Assembly (NCBI GenBank): GCA_013399305.1
Contig: VXAI01000448.1
Span: 279,486-343,485 of the forward strand
Length of the DNA stretch: 64,000 nucleotides
Source of the DNA: Rostratula benghalensis
Taxonomy: Eukaryota; Chordata; Aves; Charadriiformes; Rostratulidae
Reading direction: 5' to 3'
Below are positions 13,948-25,593 of this stretch, piece after piece; position 1 is the first letter of the stretch; every line of letters begins with the position of its first letter. A program made the translations under genes and the position numbers. A model generated the notes under the pieces. That model was not told the origin of the DNA and did not search any database. It saw nothing but the letters and a program-made list of their open reading frames with translations.

Positions 13948-15382
13948 GGTTGGGTCCTGAGGGAGCTGGTGGAGGAGGTTGCTAAGCTGCTTTCCATCCT
14001 ATTTGAGAAGCGGTGGCAGTCTGGTGAAGTTCCCCCTGACTGGAAAATGGGAAACAGAACCCACATTTTCAAGAAAATGGGAAAAAAGGGAGACCTGCAG
14101 AACTACAGCCTGGTCAGTCTCACCTCTGTGCCCAGGAAGATCATGGAGCCACGTCCTCCTGGAATCCCTGCTGAGGCACGTGGAAAATAAGGAGGTGATT
14201 GGTGACAGCCAACATGGCCCCACAAAGGGCAAGTCACGCCTGACAAAATTGGTGGCCTTCTGTGAATGCTACAGCAGGGGCACGAAAGCAACAGATATCA
14301 TCTGGGTGGACTTAGGCAAAGCGTTTGACACTGCTCCACATGAAATCCCGGTCTCTGGAAAGGAATGGATTTGATGGACAGACACCTGGTGGATCAGGAA
14401 CTGGGCGGATGGCTGCGCTCAAAGGGTTGCACCCAATGGCTCAGCATCCCAGGGGGAACCAGTGATGAGCAGTGCTTTTCAGGGCTCAGTACTGGGACCA
14501 GTGCTGTTTAACATCTTTGTCAGGAACAGGGACAGTGGGACAGAGTGCACCCTCAGCAGGTTTGCCAATGACATGAAACTGTGTGGAGTGGTCAACACGC
14601 TGGAGGGAAGGGATGACACTGAGATGGACTTGGACAGGCTGGAGAGGTGGGCCTGTAGAACCTCATGAAGCTCAACCAAGCCAAGGGCAGGGTCCTGCAC
14701 ATGGGATCTGGCAATCCCAGGCACAAATAGAGGCTGGGTGGGGAATGGCTGGAGAGCAGCCCTGAGGAGAAGGACTTGGGGGTGATGGTGCAGGAGAAGC
14801 TCAACAGGAGCCAGCAGTGAGCACTGCCAGCCCAGAAAGCCAACCCCATCCTGGGCTGCAGCAAAAGCAGCGTGGCCAGCAGAGCCAGGGAGGTGATTCT
14901 GCCCCTCAGCTCTGCTCTGGTGAGACCCCACCTGGAGCTCTGTGTCCAGCTCTGTTGTATGTCTCAACACAGAAAGGACATGGGCCTGTTGGAACTTCTG
15001 CTGCAAAGACAGGCTGAGGGAGCTGGGGTTGTTCATCCTGGAGAAGAGAAGGCTCTGGGGAGACCTTAGAGCCCCTTCCAGTACCTGAAGGGGGCTACAG
15101 GAGAGATGGGGAGGGAGAAGCAACAGGACAAGGGGTTTTAAACTGAAAAAGGAGAGATTTAGATGAGAAACCAGAAAGAAATTCTTTGCTGTGAGGGTGG
15201 TGAGATCCTGGAAGAGGTTGCCCAGAGAAGCTGTGGCTGCCCCATCCCTGGAGGGGTTCAAGGCCAGGCTGGATGGGGCTTGGAGGGACCTGGTGTGGTG
15301 GGAGGTGTCCCTGCCCAGGGCAGGGGGGTTGGAACTCCATCATCTTGAAGGTCCCTTCCAACTCTAACCATTCTATGGTTAT
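13948..15382 (+). mobile_element. CR1 LINE, ~1.4 kb, longest copy in the window
   Basis: The copy starts within ORF2 upstream of the reverse-transcriptase palm ([32 protein letters not shown]) and passes through a DLGKAFDTAPH palm block. It has RFANDMKL where active elements have FADD, and it reaches the 3' end at AAGGTCCCTTCCAACTCTAA and CCATTCTATGG. Several frameshifts and stops break ORF2. The copy at 1472 is its closest relative here. It is antisense to BBS9, and no functional protein is expected. Confidence 0.97.
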
Positions 15383-17219
15383 AAAAATATTTAACATAAG
15401 GGAGGAGATGAGATTCTCAGACAACGTTAAGACAATAAAAATAAATTCCTTTTCCAATAGAGTATTTTACTGTGGGATTTATGGTATCTATTTTATTACA
15501 AAAAAACCCACCCCACTCTCAGACTTCTACATCACTTATTGAGAGTTCAATCCAAATCCTCTGAAGCAAATAAGAGTCATTGCCCTAGGAGCCCATGGGG
15601 TACAGACCATCATTCTTCATTGAATGCATTCTGCATTAGGAAAAGCACTGAATGTAACCATGGTGCTCAGAACAGACACTTTTCCAGAAGGAAAAATAGA
15701 GACAATTTGTTTGAACAATTGTTCTGAAAAGCAGTATTCTTAAATACAATCATGGCAATTCAAATGTCAAGAAGGCTATGTGCTCAAAGGAATCTTTAGA
15801 ATGAGTCTTTATACTGTTCATATTTATCAGGTCTCATTATTCCTTTACTGAAAACAGCTGTACAGTATTTTTAATACCTGACTACTTGCATTATATATAC
15901 TCATTCAAATGGAGACAAATGATGATACTGAATTAAAGAAAACAAGATCTTTTCTAGTGCAGGAAATGCAATATCAAGCCATTTCAATTCACCCACAAGG
16001 CCAAAGAGCCCCTATTAAACTCCTAGCACAGCTCTCACATTCCAAACAACACATGCACCAGTGGGGTCTCTCCGGTAATTACTACTTTACTACACATTTG
16101 TCTGTACTTACAATAACATTTCCTCGTTGCAAAGGGATTCACTGAGCAGGAGAGGAGGACAAAGCAAATCTACCAAGAAACATGAACTTGCCCAAAACAT
16201 CGTTTTAGCAAATGTGGTGAAACATAAGCATTTTTTCTCCAGAAAGAAATCTTTTCCTCATTCTCCTTTTAACTACAGTAGTTCTAACTAAATACCTTAC
16301 AACAGGAAGCGTTCAGAAAAGCACCCACCTAAGCTTGGTTTGCCATAATAAATCAAAATATCTCTTTAGCTTGCTATCAAGTTTCCACAATATGGATTTT
16401 TTTCAACCACCTCATTTTTGTCACCTTCTCAGAATGCATCTTTCGACTCCGCTGCGTAAGGGAACTGTCAGCCACGTCCCCGTTGCTTTGAAGTTCAATG
16501 CCAACAGCTCCACACCGCACAAGCGGACTTTGAGAGCCTGGCCTCTCTTTATCTTCTGGCCTGTTTCAGTCACACCATCTCAAAGTGTTAAAGAACCACC
16601 CGACTGTCACAACAGTATACACCAGAAAAACCCCCACTTCCAAACCATCTCGCAGTCAACTCCTTCCCAGTGAAGACCTCAGTAAGGCAAATCTGACTCA
16701 CGTCTAATCATACATGGAAAAGGCAGTTTTCTCCATTGGAGAAAAACGTTTTCTTAGAGCAAAAAAGGAAAAAAAATCTTTTACCTCAACACCTTTCTTT
16801 TTGAATGGTTGTGATACACAACAGCACATAAAGCAAACCTTTTTACCAGCAAGGAATCTAATTGTGAGTCCTCTTCTCCAACAAGGTGCGTTAGAAAGTG
16901 AAACCAGGTCCTTTCAACAGAAAAGCATAAAATGCATCAAGTAACTTCTTAGCAAAGGGCACACGTCATGAAAGGAAGGTTAATCTAAAGCAACACAGGG
17001 CTGAGGCAGGAAAAGGAAGGAAAAGTGTTGTATTCCTTGTGAACTTCCAGTGTTGGGAGGGTTTTTAGGACATAATTCTTTAGAAACATGGTTCTTCTGC
17101 AGCTATCACGTTCTGAAATAATTAGAACATAAAATCCCCATAAGGAAGGACACAGCCAGCCTCAGACAATTTTGTTGTGGATGTTACACCAGCCAAACCG
17201 TTCCACCAGTTTACAGTGT

Positions 17220-17289
17220 ACCATAAAATATTTACACAAGCTATGAACTATAAAATACTTTCACATGAACTATAAAATATTTACACTAT
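17220..17289. repeat. Short tandem repeat, about three ~23-bp units
   Basis: Three imperfect units share the core CTATAAAATA(T/C)TT(A/T)CAC, beginning near 17221, 17246 and 17270. It is intronic, with no function evident. Confidence 0.7.
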
Positions 17290-17540
17290 CAACATCAGTT
17301 AGGAAAGAATGATGTGCTGTCAAGCTGGTGTGACCCAGGAGCAAAGATTTTGTGGTCGCAGATTAAATAAAACTATTGCAAATCATCTGGAAAGTTACAG
17401 GGAATATTAGGTTAAACAAATTACTGCTTCCTGGTCTCTTGGATGGTAAATGTAACCAGGAAAGCATAGCTTGTGTGCTTTAAGCAAAGTTTTACCAACA
17501 ACATAAAGCAAGGTTAGGCTCATAATCAAACTGTACTGAC

Positions 17541-17693
17541 CTCTCTGAATGTTCCTTCCAGCAAGGTGTCCAGATGTTGGAGAGGAGCAGGGGTTTTGTC
17601 TTTGAATCGTGTCAGCAGCCGCCGCTCAATAGCGCGGAACTGTACGGCCCTTTCAGCCAACAGCTCCCGGAATTTCTCAGCATTCAGACGTAG
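17541..17693 (-). CDS. BBS9: BBS9 exon L, start of C-terminal helical region
   Basis: 153-nt exon, phase 0 on both sides. It encodes LRLNAEKFRELLAERAVQFR, AIERRLLTRF and KDKTPAPLQHLDTLLEGTFR then E. The human sequence has ELLSERAVQFRAIQRRLLAR and FKDKTPAPLQHLDTLL, so the match is very close. The alternation of charged and hydrophobic residues fits an alpha-helical hairpin. The acceptor is AATTGCAG|CTACGT; the donor is AGAGAG|GTCAGT. An open frame continues upstream of the acceptor into the intron, but the homology stops at the acceptor. This is the last BBS9 exon in the window. Confidence 0.98.
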
Positions 17694-18707
17694 CTGCAAT
17701 TCAAGGGTGTTCAAGAATTCAGGTGACATTCCATATGCAGATGCCAAATGAAAGGGAAGAAGGAGAGTAAAATTTTGGGGAGATTGTGTATTATTCAAAT
17801 ATGGTAATGTCGCACCAGCTTTGTTCCTACACTCCTTGTGAAGCTGATACACATTTGCCAGAATGATCATTTGCCACTGAAATAAGAACTAACCCTCAGC
17901 TGCCACAACCATCTGGAAAATGCATAATTATCTCACCCAGGAGCCTGTGAAGAGTGAAATTTCACCACCAGGATCTTCAGGGCTTCTTCTGGGTTTGGTG
18001 TGCCGTTTAGGAGAGGTGCACACAGGGTATGGGACACGACAGGCACTGCAGTAGGAAGGAAATGGTTCTTCCCTCAAGTAGATAAAGGGTCGAAATTACG
18101 TGCTGTTTGAATGATTGGCTTTTTTTCTTCTGTGAAATCCTTTTTCATTTTAGATATACTGATCACCTATACCAACAAGCTTTCCCCAAGTTTTCACAAA
18201 ACTTTGAGTATCGTGCAAGTGTCCAGACAATAAGAACTCACTCAATTAATCCCCTGACCCTTTTCCACTCTATGTCTCCAACACAAAAAAAAAAGAAATC
18301 CCTAAATGAAGATGAGTCTTCCCCCAAGCTGGGTCTCCCCCGTGCAGCTGACATGCTGTAACTACCAGCGGCCACCAGATTAAGCCACACAGCTTTCCAG
18401 TTGTGAGCATTATGGCATGCATCCATTTTAAACTGTCCCCACAGGAGCAGGAAAAAATAAGTTTCCTCAATTTAGAAAACAGATTATATTGAAAAAGAAG
18501 CAAACAGACCACTCTGTCAGCACATAATGAAGGAGAGCTCAGAGAAGCTAAAGGAAATAGAAACACTATGCAGCTTTCCTAGAAGGAGGAGGAGGAAGGG
18601 ACACCTTGGGTAATATTCTCCCAAGCTTGCCAAGCAAGAGTGTTGAAATGAACAGGAAAGGAAGAATTAAGTTCCTCTTGATAGATTTTTTGATACTTTT
18701 TAGACCA

Positions 18708-18877
18708 NNNNNNNNNNNNNNNNNNNNNNNNNNNNNNNNNNNNNNNNNNNNNNNNNNNNNNNNNNNNNNNNNNNNNNNNNNNNNNNNNNNNNNNNNNNNN
18801 NNNNNNNNNNNNNNNNNNNNNNNNNNNNNNNNNNNNNNNNNNNNNNNNNNNNNNNNNNNNNNNNNNNNNNNNNNNNN
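18708..18877. other. Assembly gap, 170 N
   Basis: A run of N of 170 bases in the K-L intron. The flanks are AT-rich and give no hint of a repeat, so the content cannot be guessed. Exons K and L are contiguous in phase, so no exon needs to be hidden here. Confidence 0.99.
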
Positions 18878-19503
18878 CAAATCTGGCAGCATGAAAGAAC
18901 ACCCAACAGCATCCCCCACTCTTACATACAGATGTTGCTGCTTTTGTCCATTAATGAGATTAATAACAATTTTCAAAGAGCTAGTCTTTTTTTTTTTTTT
19001 TTTTTCCAGAAAAGCAGTGGGTGGAAGGAATGCAAGTTTTATTTTAGTAGTTATTTCTACAAGCTAGCCAAACTAGTGCAGATTTTTCATTGTCATCTGC
19101 ATGACCAAAAAGGAAAAAGTAATTGCATTTATTTTATATCTGGTCTGGTAAACTTCCTTGAGACTGCAATGCTCCTTCTACAAGGGCAGTCAGTTGTTTT
19201 TTTTTTTAAATCTGAAAAGACATCTTATATAATAACCAAGATGATTCAGTAGGGAAAAAAAAAAAAAAAGAAACCAACCCACAACATATGGCTTCATTAT
19301 CACAGAAGAGTGAAATAGCCTAAAACGAAGGACAAATTTTAGAAACAATTTGTCAAGTAACATGACATTAGTGAAAGAACCACCCATGGCTTCTCTACAG
19401 GCAGTGAGCAGAAGGAAAATCGGTACCATCAGCAGAATGCACAGTAGCTACCTGCTCCCTGCAAGTCCCGAGGCCTGTTTCAGAGACAAGGTGTGGGCTG
19501 TAG

Positions 19504-20525
19504 AGAGTCATGGAATTGTCTGGGTTGGAAGGGACCTTTCAGACCATCTCATCCAACCACCAACCCAGCTCTGATCAAACCCATCCCTAACCCATGGCTC
19601 TCAGCACTCTGTCAACCCGGCTTTTCAATCCCTCCAGGGATGGGGCCTCAACCCCTGCCCTGGGCAGCCCAGCCCAAGCCTTCACAACCCTTTCCCTCAA
19701 AACATTTCTCCTCATCTCCAACCTGAACCTCCCCTGGGGCACCTGGAGGCCATTTCCTCTTGTCCCATGGCCTGGGACTTGGGAGAAGAGACCAACCCCC
19801 CCTGGCTACCCCCTCCCAGCTCCCTCAGCCTTTTCTCAAAGGAGTTCTTCTCCAGACCCCTCACCAGCTCCGTTGCTGCACCCTCTCCAGGCCCTCAATG
19901 TGTTTTTTTGTGGGAAGGGGCCCAGAACTGGACACAGCTCTTGAGGTGGAGCCTTCACCAGTGTCCAGGGGGACGATCACCTCCCAAGTCCTCCTCCCCA
20001 CACTGTTCCTGATGCAGGCCAGGATGCTGGTGGCCTTCTTGGCCACCTGGGCACACTGCTGGCTCCTCTTCAGCCCACAGCCCACCAACACCCCCAGGGC
20101 CTTTTCTCCCAGGCAGCTCCAGCCACTCTGCCCCAGGTCTGTGGTGCTGCAGGGGGCTGGGGTGACCCAAAGGCAGGACCTGGCACTTGGCCTTGGTGAA
20201 CCTCATCCCCTTGGCCTTGACCCATCCATCCAGCCTGTCGAGGTGCTTCTGCAAAGCCTTCCTACCCTCCAGCAGGTCAACACTCCCACCCAACCTGGTG
20301 TCATCTGTGAACTGACTGAGGGTGCACTCGATCCCCTCGTCCAGGTCATCAATAAAGATGTTAAAGAGAACCAGCCCCAATACCGAGCCCTGTGGGACAC
20401 CACTCCTGACTGGACACCAACTGGATTGAACTCCATTCCCCACCACTCTCTGGGGCAGGCCTGCAGCCAGTTTTTAACCCAGTAAAGAGTCCTCCCACCC
20501 ACGGCATGGACTGCCAGTTACTCCA
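19504..20525 (-). mobile_element. CR1 LINE, ~1 kb, retains reverse-transcriptase core
   Basis: In CR1 sense a 163-codon stretch (20446 to 19955) stays open and includes [20 protein letters not shown] and [20 protein letters not shown], the reverse-transcriptase motifs around the catalytic Asp pair (FADD in active elements, FTDD here). Downstream frames are shifted, and about 60 bp found in the copy at 10142 (near 10440-10500) is deleted near 19818. The 5' end is truncated near 20525 and the 3' end lies at 19504. It is oriented like BBS9 and not functional. Confidence 0.96.
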
Positions 20526-20695
20526 TATCTTAAAACCTAACTGATAACATTTTTCCAGCACCATCTTAGATGCAAATTTGTATTTTATGAAAGCAAAATG
20601 CCTGCAGTAGCTATAGTTACAGCCTGATTAATCATAATACACAAGCAGTTTTTAAACTAGCAGAGTAATAACGATTCACATGCTGTGGAACATAC

Positions 20696-20868
20696 CTCAA
20701 AATGTCGATCAATGAGTTCAAAATATTCCTGCAGTGGAATCGAACCAGAAAAGGTACATGCAAAATCTTTGCAGTTTTGCTTCTTGAAGTGTTCTTCAAG
20801 TCGAAGTACGAGCTCTTTTGTTATCAACCAAAGGTCTTCTAACTGATCACTCTGGATCCTGTACCGTT
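20696..20868 (-). CDS. BBS9: BBS9 exon K, platform domain
   Basis: 173-nt exon, phase 1 to phase 0. After a shared Gln codon it encodes RYRIQSDQLEDLWLITKELV, LRLEEHFKKQ, NCKDFACTFSGSIPLQEYFE and LIDRHFE. Human BBS9 has the same order (RYRIQSEQFEDLWLITNEL, DFACSFSGSIPLQEYFELID). The acceptor is TTTTCAAAG|AACGGT, less common than CAG; the donor is TTTGAG|GTATGT. A CR1 copy ends about 170 bp downstream of the donor. Confidence 0.98.
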
Positions 20869-23800
20869 CTTTGAAAACAAGAACAAATGTAAGATTAAAA
20901 ATGGCACATTTAAGTCATATATCCTCACTATACAACATAGTTTAGATAACACCCATTTAACTTGCCTACTGTACCCAAAGTCTAGAGATTTCCCTAAAAT
21001 ATACGTGTTCACAAGTGCTAAGAAATTATTGTAACAAGATGGTTACTGGATGCTAATGTCATCCCAACATGCTGCCTACAATTCCCCGACCTAACACAGC
21101 TTCAGTGAGCATTTTCTGAGGGCTGGGGGTGGAAGGAGGCTCCATTTGCTTTGGACCAAGACAGAAGCACAGCACCCTAAGCATCTGGTAACAGTGGGAA
21201 CAAACCAACACCAATCCACTTAAAACCTTGACTGGCTTTTGGAAACAGTTATTGAGTTCTTGGATAACACACTCAATATCCTCTTTATTAGGTCTCTACC
21301 TCCTAGGATACCAAGAATTACTCCAGCTGGTCCTAGACAACAATATTTTATTTAATGCTTCACTCTAGGCACAGCTAAAATTAGCAGAAGGAGACTTTCA
21401 GCCATCTGTACACAATGGCTTTGCAAAATTGGCTTAGTGTAGAACTGAAGCTGGAGTGAAACATGAACTGAAGTGAAAAAACAAATCCTGTTTGACCACG
21501 TTATCTGGCCCAGCAAATTCAGTTAACTTATCACTTTTTAGTGAATCTCCAGTTACCAAGCTACTGGGATGAATTTTAATTCTGTTGTTTCTAGTCCACA
21601 TTTGTACAATACTCTCTTCAGTTTCAAGAAAATCAGTATTACCTAAACATTGAATGGAAAGCACTGTGGAAAATCACAGCAGCATTTTAATATTTATTTT
21701 TTTTATTATTTTCAGATAAAAACTCATCAAACAATAGTTCCTTATTTCTTTTCATTATTCATCTATCAATACTTTATCCAAAGGGATAGGCAGAAATGCA
21801 GTTACAAGGAAAAAGAGTTGCTGGGGTTTGCTACAAACTAGTTCTTTTTTTGCCCTGGTTAACAAGGTTCACAGTAAATCAAATTAACCAGAATTCTTTA
21901 GATCTTGAATGTACTTATTTAAAGTTTTCTCAACATTAGTAATTCAAGATTGTTTGACTGTACCCCTGGCATCGTTCCCAGGACACGTATTTTGCTGAAT
22001 AAAGAATGACAAATTCTGTTTACAGTGTAACAGGAAAGAAGCAAGTTTTATTTAAAAACATGCCTGTAAAAGAAAAGAACGCCATCTGCTAAATATAACA
22101 TTCAACCTAATATCCATTTTTTAAACACTCACAATGCAATAGCTGGACTTAGCTGGATGTATCATCATACTTTGCCTTAAGTGATTTTTCCTTGAGGGAA
22201 ATCAGTTCAGATATTTTCAGGCCAAATCAACAGTCACTCCATTTATAACTGACATATTTAATACATTAATGGTTTTAAATGGATAAAACTCATTTCCTCC
22301 AAAATGCATATTTAGTTTCCATACAATTGTTTGCTGGTCAATACAAACATAATCTAATCTTACCACGGCCTGAGTAGAGAACATCACAGTCATTTGCTTT
22401 ACGTGATCTTCCAGCTCTCGAGAAAAGGCAAATTAGATTTACAAAGAATCCTTAGTTGTACTAAACACTCGCTTTAAACAAGGAAAAAACTGAAGAAATA
22501 GCTGCACTTCTGCTCCTCCTGCGCTTTTATAGGAGTGAACCAACGTGTTAGATTCTTGTTAAATGAAGTTCTGTGACAATAGCCTTCTAGAAACTTCTCC
22601 AAGAGAAAAGCAGGAGACTGAAGAGCAGCACTAAGTTACAAAGGCTTCCAACACCACAACCTGAATTAAGAACAGTGGTCCTGCCAGCAGGTTCGCTGAA
22701 GGAAGTCCAGAAGAAGTTCACTTCTCAGCTAGAAAGGCCACATCAACAGGAAAAAACCCCAGCCACACTTAGCAGTCAAGCCTCCTTCACACATTACACT
22801 TTAATTAAAAATTCAGGGGGAAAAAAAAAGCCACAACCTCAAAGCCTTGATCTATGTGGAGAAAGCTGCTTTTTACTATGTATTAACTGTCAAAATGAAC
22901 TCCAGGCTGGGTTTCTCTGCAGCAGCCCTCTGAGGGGCTGAAGTAAGATCTTCAATTACTACACTGTTCCAACTGGGTTAGCAAATACATCTGAAAACAA
23001 ACAGATGTCATTCACGTTGGCAGCTCCAGCAGAGAAACCCAACTGAACCCAGAGACTTTCACTGCATTCAGAACCTAAGGTCCATGTGACAAGGGCTATG
23101 GAAAAAGATGACTTTGCCCACTCTACAAGATTAACTGCCTTCATGGGAAAAACCAGAAATACGGATTGATCACTCCCAATGAACTCTTACTTTTCTGAAA
23201 TCCCATCATTTCTAGTCACTATTTATCTACACGTGGAATTTTGTGTTTGAAAAACATTTCCACAGTGGTAATGCTGCAGAAGCACTTTTACAAAGTAGAA
23301 AGTCAGTGTCAAATTACACAGCAAAGTAAGGAACTCCCAAATAATACAGAATTTCTCCTAAATTCATTAGTCCCGTAGAAGATCTGTCAGGCCAAGCACA
23401 ATCAGTTTAATACCACAAAATTCTACCAAACAATGCTTTTCACAGAATCACAGTCTATCAGGGATTGAAAGGGACCTTGAAAGCTCATCCAGTCCAATCC
23501 CCCTGCCAGAGCAGGAACACCCAGAGCAGGTCCCACAGGAACGTGTCCAGGAGGGGTTTGAATGTCTCCAGAGAAGGAGACTCCACCACCTCTCTGGGCA
23601 GACCCTGCCAGGGTTCCCTCACCCTCACCATGAAGAAGTTTTTCCTCCTATTTCAGTGGAACCTCCTGTGTTCCAGCTTGCACCCATTGCCCCTTGTCCT
23701 GTCATTGCCTGTCCCTGAGAAGAGCCTGGCTCCATCCTCCTGACACTCACCCTTTCCAGATTGATAAACATTCAGGAGGTCACCCCTCAGTCTCCTCTTC

Positions 23801-25494
23801 TCCAAGCTCAAGAGACCCAGCTCCCTCAGCCTTTCCTCCTCTGGGAGATGCTCCACTCCCTTCAGCATCTTTGTGGCCCTGCCCTGGACTCTTTCCAGCA
23901 GTTCCCTGTCCTTCTGGAGCTGAGGGGCCCAGAACTGGACACACTATTCCAGATGGGGTCTCACCCCAATCCTTTTGTATTACAGATAGTCTCTGCTCAT
24001 AAAAATGTTCTGAATTACACTGGAGTTATCACACCTTCAACTTTTTTTTTTTTTTTAAATAAGTTTGACTTAAAACATTTCAATTACATTCATACCTTGT
24101 TCTACAACAAGGTAATGTTTCAAATAAGCAAACCCCCCCCAAAAAAATTCTGTCAGCACCACAGGAAGTGGATGCTGGGAAGAGGCTGCTGACATGGAAG
24201 GGGGCTCCTCACTACTCATTTGTTTTGCAAAGGAGGGATTCCCAGACACAAGAAATGGCAGTCGCGCTAACAGAAACACATTTTGAATCTCCTTTGTGAA
24301 GCGAGCTTCACAAGTAAAGCAGTGTGGGAAAGTTTATAGTAAGACTGCAAATGTCATTCCTAGCTAGTGAATAAACAAACCTGAGAGAAAGGCCTGACGG
24401 TTTGGGGTGGGGGAAGTAAAAGTTACAGCCTCACTAGAAGCTAAAATACATTCATCCCGCAGACACTCACAGCTCAAACCACCAGTACTTATTAACCCAT
24501 CACAAATACTGATTTTTGAAAGCAGTGGGGCAGCTGATTCCTGCATTGAAAGAATTTCACATCAACAAAACTCCTTTCCATTCCCAGCTCAGAACAGTTT
24601 TCCTAAGGCATTCCCACAGTGTTCTGTTTGAGCTCCCTGCAACGCGCCATAGGTATTCCAGCTTCTCCAGTTGTTGGTGTGCTGTCTTAAATGCAGGCTT
24701 TGTGCTCTTCTGGCCTGGAAAATGCTAAAACACAATTGAACTGGTGTGGTGCCAACACACATGCCAAGAAAAAGCTAAGCAAGTCATGGAGCTGTACAGG
24801 GCAAGGCCATAAACTCTCCAGAACGAAGAGAACCGGTATTTGGTTGAAAGAGCTGAAACACAGGGGTGGTTGGAAGTGACCACTTAGTCCACAAACTGCC
24901 CCTCACAAAAGACAGAGGGAGCAGGTAAGAGCACATCTGCCTGCACCCTCTCACATTCTGTAAGTAGGCTACAGAATCCATAATCCTGTACTTAAAGATA
25001 CACAGGCATCTAAAGACAGTGACAGGCATTCACATAGATGTAGAGAAGCAAGGAAGTGGAGTCTGAGGCCTAATTAAGGTCAAGGATTACTGGAACTCAG
25101 TGGAGAGTTAAGAAACCTGATTTGAGGCCCTTTCAAGAATTCCAGTGGATGACTACTTCCAAACACAGGTGTTGAAATACCTTTGAGGAGAAGAGGTTTC
25201 TTTCCATCATTAAAACAAAAAAACATTGATAAAAAATTGAAGAAAATCCAGAGAACTGTTATCATAACATACTGTTTTTCAACCATGATTTTTTTGTTTT
25301 GTTATAAAACGTTGTGCCTTCCCTGGTAACATAACTAGGTACTTGAGAGAGATTAAGAAACAGTCAGTTAATACCTTGAAATTCCTCTGCTAATTCTCAG
25401 ACAGTGATTACCCTCTGTATGGCCCACATCCTCACTTTGCACATACATTAACTGATGACCAAGCCTCTTTCACATCAGTATTAATGGCACTTAC
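20869..25494 (-). other. BBS9: BBS9 intron J-K
   Basis: 4,626-bp intron with one CR1 copy (23441-23965). 20869-23440 and 23966-25494 are AT-rich and hold nothing else I can name. Confidence 0.9.
23441..23965 (-). mobile_element. CR1 LINE 3' portion, inverted relative of 27933-28591
   Basis: On the plus strand it begins CACAGAATCACAGTCTATCA, then CCAGTCCAATCCCCCTGCC, and continues through AGGAGACTCCACCACCTCTC to the CACTATTCCAGATGGGGTCT block. Base for base it is close to the reverse complement of 28034-28540 and of the 59-kb copy. It is oriented like BBS9. Confidence 0.95.
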
Positions 25495-25593
25495 GTGACG
25501 TTTTTGAAGCAAGAAGAGTGGTTTTGGAACAAGCTGAAAACTGAAATCCCAGAGCGTTTGCCTGGTCATCCTCAGATGAGGGATCAACAAAAT
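25495..25593 (-). CDS. BBS9: BBS9 exon J, platform domain
   Basis: 99-nt exon, phase 1 to phase 1. After a shared Asp codon it encodes FVDPSSEDDQANALGFQFSA and CSKTTLLASKTS plus one base. It aligns with the human SQSDDDQVNVMGFHFLGGAR and ITVLASKTSQ. The DDQ, GF-F and LASKTS motifs are kept, while the middle (SACSKT against LGGARI in human, from memory) is changed. The acceptor is CTTTCAG|ATTTTG; the donor is CGTCAC|GTAAGT. Confidence 0.96.

Larger units (their letters stand above)
1..17540 (-). other. BBS9: BBS9 intron downstream of exon L (partial, at least 17.5 kb)
   Basis: No further BBS9 exon was found. The next one should begin with residues equivalent to human VIALAD or QLIALAD and contain an LWQKLS motif, and I saw neither. 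CR1 copies occupy 1-108, 1472-2712, 7671-7998, 10142-11025, 12743-13048 and 13948-15382. The stretches 110-1470, 2715-7670, 8000-10140, 11030-12740, 13110-13945 and 15385-17540 are AT-rich, with A and T runs and no supported gene. Confidence 0.85.
17694..20695 (-). other. BBS9: BBS9 intron K-L
   Basis: 3,002-bp intron with a 1-kb CR1 (19504-20525), a 170-base N gap (18708-18877) and long T or A runs at about 18989-19006, 19196-19207 and 19255-19269. Nothing else was recognised. Confidence 0.9.

Noticed and set aside
14479..15261. 260-codon open frame on the minus strand, the longest in the window
   Set aside because: It is the antisense strand of the CR1 copy at 13948-15382. Its Pro/Ser/Leu-rich composition is what CR1 gives in antisense, and similar frames appear on every copy of the subfamily.
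16335..16673. 112-codon open frame on the plus strand
   Set aside because: Basic, Ser/His/Pro-rich product without a family match; no splice or promoter context and no repeated copy elsewhere in the window.
1..17540. Search for the remaining BBS9 C-terminal exons
   Set aside because: No minus-strand segment encoding an LWQKLS, LGWEE or CDRLSKGG type motif was seen, so I report this as intron; very short or diverged exons could have been missed.
17694..17870. Upstream extension of the exon L open frame to an ATG at 17870
   Set aside because: Similarity to BBS9 stops exactly at the AG acceptor at 17694, and exon K joins here in phase. The extension is intron that happens to be open.
19760..20485. 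241-codon open frame on the plus strand
   Set aside because: Antisense of the CR1 copy at 19504-20525, with the same Pro/Gln/Leu-rich artefact. The true CR1 sense on the minus strand carries the reverse-transcriptase motifs.
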